Assembly (NCBI RefSeq): GCF_024868665.1
Contig: NC_079896.1
Location: forward strand, 25,797,803-25,861,802
DNA length: 64,000 nt
Direction: 5' to 3'
DNA from: Triplophysa rosa
Taxonomy: Eukaryota > Chordata > Actinopteri > Cypriniformes > Nemacheilidae
The notes below the pieces were generated by a model. It saw nothing but the letters and a program-made list of their open reading frames with translations, searched no databases and was not told where the DNA came from. The position numbers and the translations under genes were made by a program. Positions 49,736 through 60,640 of this stretch are shown here, piece after piece. Position 1 is the stretch's first letter. The number at the start of each line of letters is the position of its first letter.

Positions 49736-50167
49736 AAAATGTTCTTCCAAACAAAGGTAGCTTAAAGAAAGAAAGAGTCACGATGATGTCTAAACATGTG
49801 TAAGCATGTTGCTAACAAAGATTTTCGCTTGACCATACTCAAAACTCCTCACATGTTTGTCCAAAACCTTAAACAAGGGTTGGAAGATTCCCGCTCTCTC
49901 CTGATTTTGCCAAGTGGTTGATGTCCTTGGGGCAACATCATCTTGACCCTGGCACAACATTTAAATCAACCAATCAGATTTCAGAAATAAGTTTACAGTT
50001 TATTTGCCTCTGAATCCGAATCACACCGAAAATCTCAGCGAAAAGAAGTGCTGATTTTTTATCATGTGTGTAATAGCCTTTATACACAATATCATGGTTT
50101 TAAATACCCCTAACTGTAAAGACATCTATCGGACATAAGAGGGGATGCATTTCATAAATATTAGCGT

Positions 50168-50650
50168 TTAAAGGGGTCATATGGCGCGAACACGTGTCGG
50201 AACAAAAGAGTCATTCTATGTAAAAGCGAACGCTCACCCAGACCTGCCTGAAACGCCTCGTGTAGCCACACCCCCACAAATCCACGTCAGTTGGTGGTGT
50301 GAGTTGACTAAGACCGCCCAAATGTATACGCAAGTAAGGTGGGCGTACCTGTCAGTACAACTGAAGAGGAACCTGATGTTCCATATATGGCATTTCCCTC
50401 ACACGCTTGCAGTATTCCACCAATCACTACGCACTGGTGAACTGGCCAATCACAGCACACCTCGCTTTTCAGAGCCATGAGCTTTGTTAAAAATCTGTGC
50501 GTTTCAGAGAGGCGGAGCAAAGAGGAGATACAAACATGCATGGTATGTGGAAAATACAGCGTTTATCAACCTTAAATCGTGTATACACATTGCATTACAT
50601 CTAAAACAAACCATAATATTCACTTTAGCCGTGTCATATGACCCCTTTAA
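50168..50650. mobile_element. MITE with ttaaaggggtcatatg termini
   Basis: Begins ttaaaggggtcatatg and ends with its exact complement catatgacccctttaa, 483 bp in all. It contains a CCATATATGG and short open frames without homology. It lies between the relic and copy B. Confidence 0.85.
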
Positions 50651-51309
50651 CCGAATGCTGCTGCCATTTCAGTTTATTTATTTGGTCTCATCCATAATGG
50701 CAGACAACAAAGCACTTCCTGGAAAGATGACGTCAGCCAATGCACGGACTTCAGAGGATGCTCTCAATTTCTGAACTGATCGTTTCACATTTTTGTGTTT
50801 ATGCATACTGTACATTGTGTGTAAAGCTGCTTGGCAACAGTGTAACTGTGAAAAGTGCTGTAGAAATACATTTGAAATTGATTTTTTTGCACTTTCTGTT
50901 CTGCTTGCATCCTTGTCTGTTATCCTTGACAGGCCACAAATACCCCTTATTTTTCACAGTTTCCGTTAGTTTAACTGTACAGTGAGGAGAAGTGTGCTCC
51001 TAAATATTTTCATGTTTTACTTAACTATGCATAAAAATATTTTAAAATATGAAAAATAACCAATTTGTAAATAAGCATTTAATATACCACTTAAGGCTCC
51101 AGATGCACAGAGGATGCAGGATTTTTTTCGTCGTATGTGTTTTTGTTTGTTTGTTTTGTATTTTGTTTCCCCAGAATCTGGTTCCACTGGTTTTCCCTAA
51201 TAATGCTAGAAATGGAGACCAATTAGATTGCAGCCTCCTCAGCGTATCATCCAATCAGAAACAGGACGATTGTATTTCAGACAATAGAATCTACATTAAA
51301 GCTGCAAAT

Positions 51310-51340
51310 AAAAGTGAAAGTTGCAGCGCTGCTTATAAAA
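51310..51340 (+). promoter_or_regulatory. ISRE + TATA module of copy B
   Basis: AAAAGTGAAAGT at 51310-51321 (one base off the full GAAANNGAAA), then tgcagcgctgc and TATAAAA at 51334-51340. Spacing between the two is 12 bp, identical to copy D. Confidence 0.75.
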
Positions 51341-51444
51341 CTGAGGGTGCAGTTGAACAAACATCAGTCTGACGCAGCTGTCAGTGAATACGTGAAGACA
51401 GATTTTACTCGTTTCTTTTTTATTAAGAAGAATCAACATTAAAA

Positions 51445-52376
51445 ATGTCTACAGTGGACAAAGATGTCTTGCTGGAGGCTCTGTCTGCTCTCACAGGTGC
51501 TTCTCTAAAGCACCACACCGAAGCCAAAGATACAGGCATTGCTAATGAACTCAATATATTCAATTTTATTCCCATTGCTGTGACTGGAAAAGGATTGGGA
51601 GCGAAATATTCAACGCATGCATCTCAATCGACGCACCAATCACAACCAGACCTGCAGGCCTTTGATGATTTGGATGATTTTGAGAGATTTGACGCAAGCT
51701 CACGCAAGAGTACTGGAAAAGGATTGGCGGCGCAATGGTCAACGCATTATCTGTGTGAAGCTCAATCAAAGCACCGATCACACGATCACATGATGACTTT
51801 GATGATTTTGATGCAAGCTCACACAAGGAGCTGTTTGTGAACCTGGAGGAATTCCTCGACCCAACATTTGATTATGACTACACACATGAAAGAGATTCAA
51901 CTTGCATGCGTGGCGATGAGCCGTACAAACGGCCGTGTGGATGGTCCCGCATCGCTCTTAAAGTCCTGGGCAAGTATCCTGATGGAGATGCCTGGCTGGG
52001 CACAGCAGGACCGAGGAGTCACTCGGTGGTTGGCGAGTGGCCCGTCTCCTATCACGGGACCAGCATTGGGGGGGCAACAGGAATCACAGAATCTTATTAT
52101 GAACCAGGATCTAGACAACGGTACGGGAGAGGAATCTACTCCACGCCTGGTATAAAAGTGGCTTCTAGCTTCAGCAAAACATTTTATAGCGAAAAGGATG
52201 GAAAGACCTACAAAATCCTGATGCAGAACAGAATCAATCCAAAAGAGAGGACAGTGTGTGAAGACAGAACAGATTACTGGCTGATAAAGGTTCCTGAAGG
52301 CACCTCACCTGAGAAAGCGAAAGAGATCGTGGAGAAATCGATTCGCCCGTATGGCATTCTGCTGAAAGAGGTGTGA
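51445..52376 (+). pseudogene. ADP-ribosyltransferase-like, array copy B, frameshifted
   Basis: The 5' frame runs from the ATG at 51445 (MSTVDKDVLLEALSALTG) and ends at a stop at 51838-51840. The catalytic part continues in another frame, open from 51759 to the TGA at 52374-52376 and containing ELFVNLEEFLDP, CMRGDEPYKRPCGWSRIALK, EWPVSYHGTS, RYGRGIYST and IRPYGILLKEV. The break falls inside the second unit of a 129-bp internal duplication (51583-51830), whose second unit is 10 nt shorter than the first. No other copy has an intron and no convincing one fits here, so this is a recent pseudogene, an assembly error, or an allele. The rest of the sequence is undamaged and the promoter keeps its ISRE-like site. 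Poly(A) signal AATAAA at 52640. Confidence 0.75.
51583..51830 (+). repeat. Internal duplication in copy B
   Basis: Unit 1 is 51583-51711 (129 nt, 43 codons), unit 2 is 51712-51830 (119 nt). Both begin actggaaaaggattgg and end in gcaagctcac(g/a)caag. Units carry Asp-rich DDLDDFERFDASS-type sequence. Copies A, C, D and E have one equivalent spacer and no duplication. Confidence 0.85.
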
Positions 52377-53060
52377 GGACATGTTCTGCTTATTACTGAA
52401 AAGCAGCGTTGCCATTGAATGATCTTAAACTTCTTTTTTTCTCATTCTAAAGATTGATGTACAGTACTCGTTCATATTCATTTCGTTTTTCTAATTGTTT
52501 CCCATTCTTCATTATTAAACTTCTGTTGGGTCTACCTTGTCTAAAATAAGGTCTCATTCTCAGGGCTTTTACGCAACAGTTTTGTGAATTGTTGTAAACA
52601 CCTGTTGGAAAAGTCATTTTGAGCATCAAAACACTAATCAATAAACATTATATTTTATCATCACTTTGTCTCCTGCTGTTCTTTCTCTCCATCTCGGCAT
52701 CTGGATCTGACTTTATGTAACAGGAAAATTCACTTTCCTGTCCTGGTCAGACCTGTTGCAAGAACTATAAATCTGAGATTTGTCATGTGGATCTATCATT
52801 TGTGTATACTTCGGCAAGATAATGTTCTGTTTTATCCAGCAAGTAGGACACACAGAGCACACATGAGCAGTTGTGTCCAGTTTTTATTTTCTGTTAATAA
52901 ATGCAAATAAAACTTTGGAATTTAGTAGTTCACGGAATGAATAGCTATTAATAGTAAATTCAGAAAAACTATAATATGAAAAATATTTTCTAGAGCTGTG
53001 TATTTTTATGTTAATTCATATTCATGTCACTGTGCACCATCCAAAAAAAGTTCCGGTAGC

Positions 53061-53410
53061 TTAAAGTTCCAGTGTCCAAATTTTGGAGTATCTATTGACA
53101 GAAATGAACTATAATATACATATATATTTTCATAGCATAAAGACCTTACATAATGAAGCGTTCTGTTTTTATTACCTTACAATGAGCTACTTCTATCTAC
53201 ATAGACCGCGGGTCCGCTTGCATGGAATTCTCCATGTTGTTTCTACAGTAGCCCTAAACGGACAAACTGCTCTACAGAGTGCGTTTTGTAAATATATTAT
53301 CTGCTTCAGCAAAGAAACGTCTTAGTTCTGTCAGCCACCGTATTGCTTCAAAAGGGAGGGGTGGAGTGAACTGTTGGTTTAAATTCTCTCCTCACCACTA
53401 GGTGTTTAAC
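53061..53410. repeat. Copy of the 17952-18327 repeat family
   Basis: Shares agtatctattgacagaaatg, aaagaccttacataatgaag and acagtagccctaaacggaca with that element. A shorter piece lies at 55060-55180. Confidence 0.75.
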
Positions 53411-53861
53411 ATGGTCTCTTGTCTCTTGGCTCATATACACTTCAAAGCTGAATGGTTTGCATTGGCTACACTATATTATCATTTTGAATTACTGATTCAA
53501 ATTCCTTTTATTTCATTTTCATTCAATTCAAGCAAATTACTTGAATAAAATTAAATCACTGGATAACTCATTTAATAAATGAACGAATGATTTTTCTTTG
53601 ATTTATTATTTCTAAACGTATTGTGGGACTTTTTAAGTGAGATGCCGTTCCCCTGAGCCAACAGCTCTAATGTGTCTGTAGCAGGTGCACAACTTCACAC
53701 CTTGATTAGAGGCTTCAGGTGTGTTGCATTACAGTTGCATGAAGGACTTAACCTTGTTGGTGTTGTTTGAACCACATGAACCTCTCTGCCAGCCAAAAAC
53801 CAGTCTTCATTTCAGTGACTACCTTTGGTTTTCCTTTAAGAACCACACTCATCGATCAGTT

Positions 53862-53868
53862 TATAAAA
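53862..53868 (+). promoter_or_regulatory. TATA box of copy C
   Basis: TATAAAA 49 bp before the start codon. Upstream, on the reverse strand, aaaggaaaaccaaagg (about 53824-53839) is only weakly IRF-like, so an ISRE is not supported here. Confidence 0.55.
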
Positions 53869-53916
53869 CAGCTGCTCACCCTGACACCACAGGTTTGCAG
53901 TGAACCAACATGAGCG

Positions 53917-54672
53917 ATGGGCAGAATAGACAAAGAAGTTCGTCTTGAGGTTCTTTCTGTCCTCACCGGATCTTCTGTGAGGCCCTACACTACAAGCAGA
54001 GGAAGAAGCAAAACTAATGACCTCAACGTATATAATTTTGTGTCATCTTCGTTGACTAATCACGCTAATGTACCGTTACGACTAGCAGGGCGGGAACAAT
54101 CCAGCCATCGTGATGAACTCTTTGTGGATTTAGATGAACTCTTTGACCCAGACTATGATTATGATTTCACTCACTGTAACGATAAGTCAGAATGCTGGCG
54201 TGGTGATGAACTATACGAACGGCCGCGTGGATGGTACCGCATTGCTCTGAGAGTCCTGGATAAGTATCCCGATGGAAACGAGTGGTTGGGCAAAGATGGA
54301 TGGAGGAGTCACTCGGCGTACGGCGAGTGGCCCGTCTCTTATCACGGGACCAGCATCGAGGGGGCTAAAGGTATCCTCACATCACATTACAAAGCAGGTC
54401 CTAGAGAGAAGTACGGCAGAGGAATCTATTCAACATATGACATCGATCAGGCTTCTGGTTACAGCAAAGAATTTACATCCAAAACCAATGGGAAGACCTA
54501 CAGAGTCCTGATGCAGAACAGAATCAATCCCCGAATGAGGAAAGTGTGTGACAGAAAAGATTACTGGCTGATCGAGATTCATAGAGGAACCTCACCTGAG
54601 AAAGAGAAGGAGATCGTGGAGGACTCGATTCGCCCGTATGGAATTCTGCTGAAAGAGGTGCGACACAGGTGA
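53917..54672 (+). CDS. ADP-ribosyltransferase-like protein, array copy C
   Basis: Intronless, 251 residues. The H-motif His is 143 (EWPVSYHGTS) and the Tyr of YGRGIYS is 171. The N-terminal half is the most divergent of the array: MGRIDKEVRLEVLSVLTG, a basic RSKTND patch and PLRLAGREQSSHRDELFVDL. At the module shared by the family it reads ECWRGDELYERPRGW, so the Cys of RPCGW is Arg here, a change at an otherwise invariant site. From about residue 125 on it is almost the same as copy A, including long identical DNA stretches. The start at 53917 aligns with the starts of the other copies; another ATG lies 7 bp upstream in a different frame. No damage is seen, so it may be expressed, perhaps with altered function. 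Confidence 0.83.
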   Translation: MGRIDKEVRLEVLSVLTGSSVRPYTTSRGRSKTNDLNVYNFVSSSLTNHANVPLRLAGREQSSHRDELFVDLDELFDPDYDYDFTHCNDKSECWRGDELYERPRGWYRIALRVLDKYPDGNEWLGKDGWRSHSAYGEWPVSYHGTSIEGAKGILTSHYKAGPREKYGRGIYSTYDIDQASGYSKEFTSKTNGKTYRVLMQNRINPRMRKVCDRKDYWLIEIHRGTSPEKEKEIVEDSIRPYGILLKEVRHR

Positions 54673-56585
54673 AGAGATGGACATCTTATTCTTGTTGTTT
54701 ATTGTTGGCCATGAGGTTTAGTGATGATCGGGATGTAAAACTGCACTTTTGTACAGTCACTCAACTCTACTTTCTAAAAAATGAACTATTAAAAAAAAAT
54801 CTATATGCTAACTGATATTATGAGAATGGGATGATGTCAGAAACCATTTTAGTGATGGCTATTTAATTAAATTGTTACAAAGTGATTTCTTTTTTGGAAA
54901 CATTTAATTTATACTATAAACAACGAGAATACAATGATTAAAAAGTATATAAAGTATCTTAAATGTTTGGCAAAAAAAAAACGCATTTTGTTTTCATTGA
55001 TTTAAATAAAGGACTATGGGTTGTGGCCCAGCATCTGGATTAAATGCGCAATGTGTGAGATTAAGGAGGATCTATAGATAAAAATGCAATATAATATACA
55101 ACTATGTGTTCAGACTCCGAGGTGTATAAAGATTTTATTTAATGAAGCATTGTGTTTTTATTATCTTATAATGAGCCATGCACATCAGTGGCGTAACAAA
55201 TGAGGGTCGGCAAGGCAAGGTCACACCTGCGTGACCCAGTGAGAAGAACCCACCCACCCTCAATTTACATTTTACCCACAATTCTCAGATAGGAAGCGTT
55301 AAACCAGGCACCACAAGTGGCAAGGCATATAGTAGAAACAATATTCAGTAGTCCTGACATTTTAAATGGAATTGACGAGGCTTTGGAAAACAGAACAAGT
55401 ACTTAACAAAATGAAGTTAGAAGGGTTTTTAAACCTCAAATTATAACACAAACGAGATCAGCAACACAATTGAGACCAGCATTTTGATTCACATGGAACT
55501 TTCCTGGTGAGGCTTCACATGGCACCATTAACATGAGAATGTAATAAAATATATAAACTATTATAAGCAGAGAACAAAATGCAACACATTAACATCTGGA
55601 TTAGGTCCTGTATATTACAGCATGAGAGAAAAATACAAACGTCAATCTCTATATTTTAGGAGCCGTAGAAATGCAGGTGCATTTTTGTAGAGAAGTGTGT
55701 CTTTTGACCTCCCCTGATACTTCTATTGTCCCAAGGGAACGGCAAGAGTGCCGCTCTTGAATGATGGCTATATTGTAGTAAGTGTGTCCAAACAAAAGTT
55801 GGATTGCCAGAGGTCATGTAGCACATTCGTAACTTATATGATTTAAAACTCCAGAACAGCACATAGTAAGAATATGTATAAGAGTGTGAAGGTAGTGGTG
55901 GGGTCTGTGTGAATTCTTTAATTAATCATCAGCACAGACACCGGCTTTCGTCCAACCTCATCTTCAGTCATCATCACCAGCACAGACACCGGCTGTATTA
56001 CGACTTCATCTCCAGTCATCATCACCAGCCCACATACCAGCTATGGTCCCATTCCACATCCATCATCACCCAATTTTAATTCTGCAAAATGATGATGATA
56101 AAAGATAGCCTATTATACTTTGCAGGACAATCATGGCCCTGTGTTGCATGAATGGATCAGTGCAGGAATGTGAGTACTGTAGTTTGGCATAATTTGAATG
56201 CAAAACATTCACTTTAAATTTTATTGTTTTTCTCCTAGTCAATGTTACATAAATATAGATTTTTCAGAGATGGATGAACATGAGAGGCACTTGAGCTGAG
56301 AGACACATTGTGTAAATGTAAAGTTTATACAATTAGAATATGTCACTTTAGCAATTTTTTTGTTACTCTTCTGTATAAAAAATATTTTACAATGTAGAAT
56401 GTAATGTAAAGAACATTAGATAAAGTATATCTTAAACAGTGATATACTGAATAAGTTCATGTCAAAGATTGAAATCAGTGTTTAGGTAACCATGGATAAA
56501 CTTGAATTTCAGATTTTAAAGATTGTTCTGTGCTTTGTCAAATTACAAATCAGTGTAAGAATTTATCCTGTTACCTAGCTGTTGT
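54673..56585. other. Spacer between copy C and the usp40 exon duplicate
   Basis: AT-rich DNA with a piece of the 17952 repeat family (55060-55180) and a short tandem repeat at 55925-56045, in which 'atcatcaccagcacagacac' style units recur every 45-47 bp. No gene is supported. The minus-strand frame at 55656-55862 has no recognisable domain. Confidence 0.45.
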
Positions 56586-57075
56586 TGCTGGCAGTGGGGA
56601 TTGTACACAAAACACAGGCCCTAAGAAGTCCGGCCCAACTAAGAACCGGAAACCAGAGGTGGCCTTGTCCATTAATGTTGGATTGTTCAGGTAACCCATG
56701 TGAAGAAGCACCTCGGAGCTGTTCATTGGTCAGACACTGAAGAAGCCAAAACCAGTGGTGCCACGACAGAAACTCCACAGTGTCACGATGTAGAGGCCGG
56801 CGTGAAGGCGGTGTCAAAGTGCTGCTTCACAAACAGCTTGTTTTTCAGAACTCGTGAACAAAAGATTTCATGGGCAAAAAGATCCGAAATCCAAACCTTA
56901 ACTTGAGATGCTTTCAGAATGGAGGACCATTTGGAGATGAAATGTAAAAAAGTAACTAATAGTAACTAATTAAAAAAAATAGGTGACTAACTTGTAAAAC
57001 TAGTCTAAGCAGTTTATGCAACCGGCCAGCTTTGGAACAATATTCTTATTCCTATTCTTTCACATTGGTACTCCG
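56586..57075 (+). pseudogene. Duplicated last exon of usp40 with 3' flank
   Basis: From tgctggcagtggggattg at 56586 the sequence is identical, as far as I can read, to 42665-42962: the usp40 last exon without its first six bases, the TAA and about 190 bp of 3' UTR. It then diverges, but similarity resumes (cagctttggaacaatattct at 57028; original cagctttggaacaatagtcc at 43571), implying a deletion of about 500 bp in the copy. The splice acceptor is absent and no other usp40 exon is nearby, so it is a non-functional fragment. Confidence 0.92.
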
Positions 57076-57489
57076 TATTACGTTAAGGAAAAAATAAAAA
57101 TGTTCATTGATTCATCAGTATATGAAGGTTGGTTTAACTTTTCAGTTAAGGCTGTTTAAATGTGTTATAATTTGAATGTATAAATCTACCTGACAAATTG
57201 CCTCCCCTCTTGCCATCTAAAGATTAAAGACAAATAAAACGCACACAACTACTTCACTTCCAATCCTAACTGTGTTTTTACACACTGTATGTTCAAACTG
57301 CAATAAATATATGAGGGCTGTAATTAGGGCTGGTATTATATCAGATTTGCACTAAACAATTTTAACTCAAGTTAATGTTATTTATATAGCCTAGTGCTTT
57401 TTACAATTTTCATTGTTACAAAGTATAGCTGTACATGAAACATTTTGACTATAAGCAAAACATTTAAGGTTATACAAGTAAAAACAAAA

Positions 57490-57620
57490 AAAGGGGAAAA
57501 CATAGAAGACAGACAGACACACACATAGGTTCAAACATACCCACATATAACACAGACTCACAACTCCACACACACAAAATACACACGTACTAACACACAC
57601 AGAGAAGCACACATATAAGA
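57490..57620. repeat. AC-rich low-complexity tract
   Basis: Interrupted (CA)n and (ACAC) words; the minus-strand 84-residue frame over it (VCVSTCVFCVCG) is an artefact. Confidence 0.8.
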
Positions 57621-58097
57621 TAAGGGAGAGAGAAACACAGGTCAAATATTAAACGGACTATAAATTCCTATAAGTAATAATAAATAAGTTAATGAATGAA
57701 TGAGGCTTTAGTATATATATACTGTATATAAGTCGAGCACCGGTGACACTGTGCGAACTGTGAGAAAATCTAGTCACAACGCGAGCTTCTATATATACGT
57801 GGCTGTACGTATATATTTGCAAGTTGTGACACAAAAAAACTACTTTAAATTATGTTAACATTTAGTTTTCTTGAAATCATTTCTAAGATGCAAGAAGGAT
57901 TTAATTTTTAATGAATTTGAGGATAAAGGTTCATATGATTAATCATTGCAGTGGTTGTTGATTACACACACATACACACATTTTTTACACACAATAATAG
58001 GTGAAGTCATGTGGTTTATGAGGAAAACCTTGCATCACCCTTGAAAGTACCGATACTTTCCATAAACCACATAGTTCTTATTCTGAGTGAATGTAAT

Positions 58098-58128
58098 GAA
58101 AGTGAAAGTTGCAGCACTGTTTATAAAA
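58098..58128 (+). promoter_or_regulatory. ISRE + TATA module of copy D
   Basis: GAAAGTGAAAGT at 58098-58109, a full ISRE match, then tgcagcactgt and TATAAAA at 58122-58128. The 60 bp upstream (ccgatactttccataaacca and on) match the promoter of the relic at 49410-49466. The arrangement is typical of interferon-inducible fish genes. Confidence 0.82.
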
Positions 58129-58235
58129 TTGAGGGTGACTCACAGCAGCATCAGTCTCCAGAAGAACCAAGCTGTTGGACACCTGAAGAAGATTTTCCTC
58201 ATTTCTTTTTCCATTAAGCCAAATCTACATTAAAT

Positions 58236-59000
58236 ATGTCTAAAGTGCATAAGGACGTGATTCTGGAAGCTCTTTGTGCTCTCACAGGGATTTCTCTGCA
58301 GCATCACACTGATGTCAATGAAACAGTGCCGGCTAAAGAACTCAATATATTCAATTTAACGCATAATGCCATAACAGGAGCGGGATTAGCAGCGGTGGAC
58401 TCATCAAATTGTATAACGTTGCGTTCCATCCCAGATGCATGCCAGGAGATGTCTGTGAACCTGGAGGATTTGCTTGACCCAAAGTATGATTATGATTTCA
58501 CACACTGCAATGACAAGTCAACTTGCATGCGGGGCAATGAGGCATACAAACGGCCCTGTGGATGGAACCGCATTGCTCTCAAAGTCCTGGTCAAGTATCC
58601 TGATGGAAATGTGTGGCTCGGCCCAATAGGATGGAGGTGTAACTCATCAGATGGCGAGTGGCCCGTGTCCTATCATGGAACCAGCATGAAAGGTGCGACA
58701 GGAATCACAGAATCTCATTACGAACCGGGATCTAGACAGCTGTATGGGAGAGGAATCTACTCCACGCCTGATATAGAAGTGGCTTCTAGCTACAGCAAAC
58801 AATTTCGTTGCAATTCGGATGGGAAGACCTATAAAGTCCTGATGCAGAACAGAATCAATCCACAAATGAGGAAAGTGTGTGACAGAACGGATTACTGGCT
58901 GATCGAGATTCCCAAAGGCACCTCACCTGAGAAAGAGAGAGAGATCGTGGAGAAATCAATTCGCCCGTACGGCATTCTGCTGAAAGAGGTCAAAAAATAA
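58236..59000 (+). CDS. ADP-ribosyltransferase-like protein, array copy D
   Basis: Intronless, 254 residues, undamaged. The N-terminus (MSKVHKDVILEALCALTGIS) matches copy B (MSTVDKDVLLEALSALTGAS). The Cys module CNDKSTCMRGNEAYKRPCGW is as in A. The H-motif His is 147 (EWPVSYHGTS) and the Tyr of YGRGIYS is 175. Between and just after these it has the B-type segment (GATGITESHYEPGSRQLYGR, STPDIEVASSYSKQ) rather than the A/C/E type. The tail (IEIPKGTSPEKEREIVEKS) is A-like. So D is a mosaic of the two sequence types. Its promoter carries a perfect ISRE, making it the best candidate in the array for interferon induction. Function as an antiviral effector is inference. Confidence 0.86.
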   Translation: MSKVHKDVILEALCALTGISLQHHTDVNETVPAKELNIFNLTHNAITGAGLAAVDSSNCITLRSIPDACQEMSVNLEDLLDPKYDYDFTHCNDKSTCMRGNEAYKRPCGWNRIALKVLVKYPDGNVWLGPIGWRCNSSDGEWPVSYHGTSMKGATGITESHYEPGSRQLYGRGIYSTPDIEVASSYSKQFRCNSDGKTYKVLMQNRINPQMRKVCDRTDYWLIEIPKGTSPEKEREIVEKSIRPYGILLKEVKK

Positions 59001-59821
59001 AGAGATGTTCTGCTTGATTCTTTAAACTAGAATTGGTATTGAACTGGATTTACTAGGCATGGGTTTTAGTGCATGATCTTCATGATGCTCTAATTTGTAT
59101 AATGCAATATAAATGTCTTGATTAAACTCAAAGTTAGGGGGTAAAATGTTTGGAGACAAAACAAAAATTCTGCATCATGTATATGACACATTTATTGTAG
59201 CAAATTTAATAGGTAGATAAATGAAATGTATCATAAATGTTGAGCAAAGCGTAACGTGTTGATGTGTCTTTTTTTAATGCCATTTCCAACTGACAGGCCT
59301 GCACTTCATTCCAGAGATAAAGGTTTATCTATTATTATGTAGCCTAATAAAGTAATGATAGTGTATTGCTGATGTGGAAGAAACCGTTTATCTCAAGCAT
59401 ATTTTGCCGTGCCTTTCATTCAGTTGTTGTAAAAAGGTATTTTTTAGACATATACTGTGGATCCAAAAACTATGAATCTTTCTCCCACAAACCAAAAAAT
59501 ATGATGGGTCATGTAGGCTAATGAGCTGTCAAATGTGACCCACCCACTCTGTGAAAACCATGCAGGCTAAAATCTCAGAATCTGAGATAGCAAGCATCAA
59601 AGTTTGATTTTACTATATGACTTGAATCTTTGACATGCATAGCATTACTCTGTTAATGTTAAAGAAATCAAGTTATGTTTTCAAAGAATGTTCTTTACAT
59701 TATGTAAAATGATTCACAATGAATCCACAAATGACTTTAGCTGGGTTGCTCCACGTTTTCACGAGATGTCAGACTCACCCAATTTTTAAACAATTAAGAG
59801 CATGCCTATGATCTTATTTTA

Positions 59822-60003
59822 CACTGTAAAAAATGTTGGTTCAACTAAAAAAAAAACGTACCTGGCTAACTTAAAATTTTTAGTTAATTAAACTTTGCAT
59901 GAAATTTATTAGATAGACTAATATTTAAGTTGTTTTAACTCAAAATTTTAAGGCACCCAGGTTACATATTTTTTTTAAGAGCCAACAAATTATTTTTACA
60001 GTG
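59822..60003. mobile_element. MITE with cactgtaaaaa termini
   Basis: Begins cactgtaaaaaatgttggtt and ends aacaaattatttttacagtg. Inner words such as gcacccaggttac and gtacctggctaac are also inverted. A related element begins at 63785. Confidence 0.75.
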
Positions 60004-60446
60004 ATAAGCATTTATACTATCTCAACCAAATTACCGATAAACACCAATTGAGAAACCACAACCATAAAAATGATGTTCATAATCTAGAATAAACAGGCTA
60101 TGCAACTGGGAATGAAAATAATAGTGAAACCATCCAAAACATGTTTGAAATAACCAAACATTTATATATATAACAGAATAACCAAAAATATTTTTTACAT
60201 AAGCCATCCTGTTTTTTAAGAGACGTATGATGTTCTTTTTACTGCTGTGGTCTGAATTTAGAGGATGGGTGTGTGAAATGATTCATTTAAAACTTGTTTG
60301 TTCAAAGAAAATGAAATACTTGAATCTGAATACGCTTTACACAAGGGGTTTCACTTTGGTTTAATCTTTAACTGCTCTTCCTAGAAATGAAAAACATGTT
60401 AACGAGAAAAACATGAAAAAATGCATTTCTCACCGCATGACGCATG

Positions 60447-60640
60447 AAAACACTGGGTTAAAAACACCCAACTTGGGTTGTTTTTAACCCAGCTGCTGGG
60501 TAAATATGGGACAGAACACATTTGGGGTTAAACTAACCCAAGAAGTTGGGTTATTAATTTTAACCCAGGAAATGGGTTGTTTTTCGACACAAAAATGGGT
60601 TCTTTTTTAGAAAAAAGCTGGGTTAATTTGATTTCATAAA
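60447..60640. repeat. GGGTTAA-type interspersed repeat
   Basis: Dense alternation of gggtta and taaccc words (aacccaacttgggttgtttt, aacccagctgctgggt), same family as 2088-2245 and 22483-22640. Confidence 0.6.

Noticed and set aside
56575..56906. Independent short genes on both strands at the usp40 fragment
   Set aside because: The same frames occur at 42642-42985; they belong to the duplicated last exon and 3' UTR.
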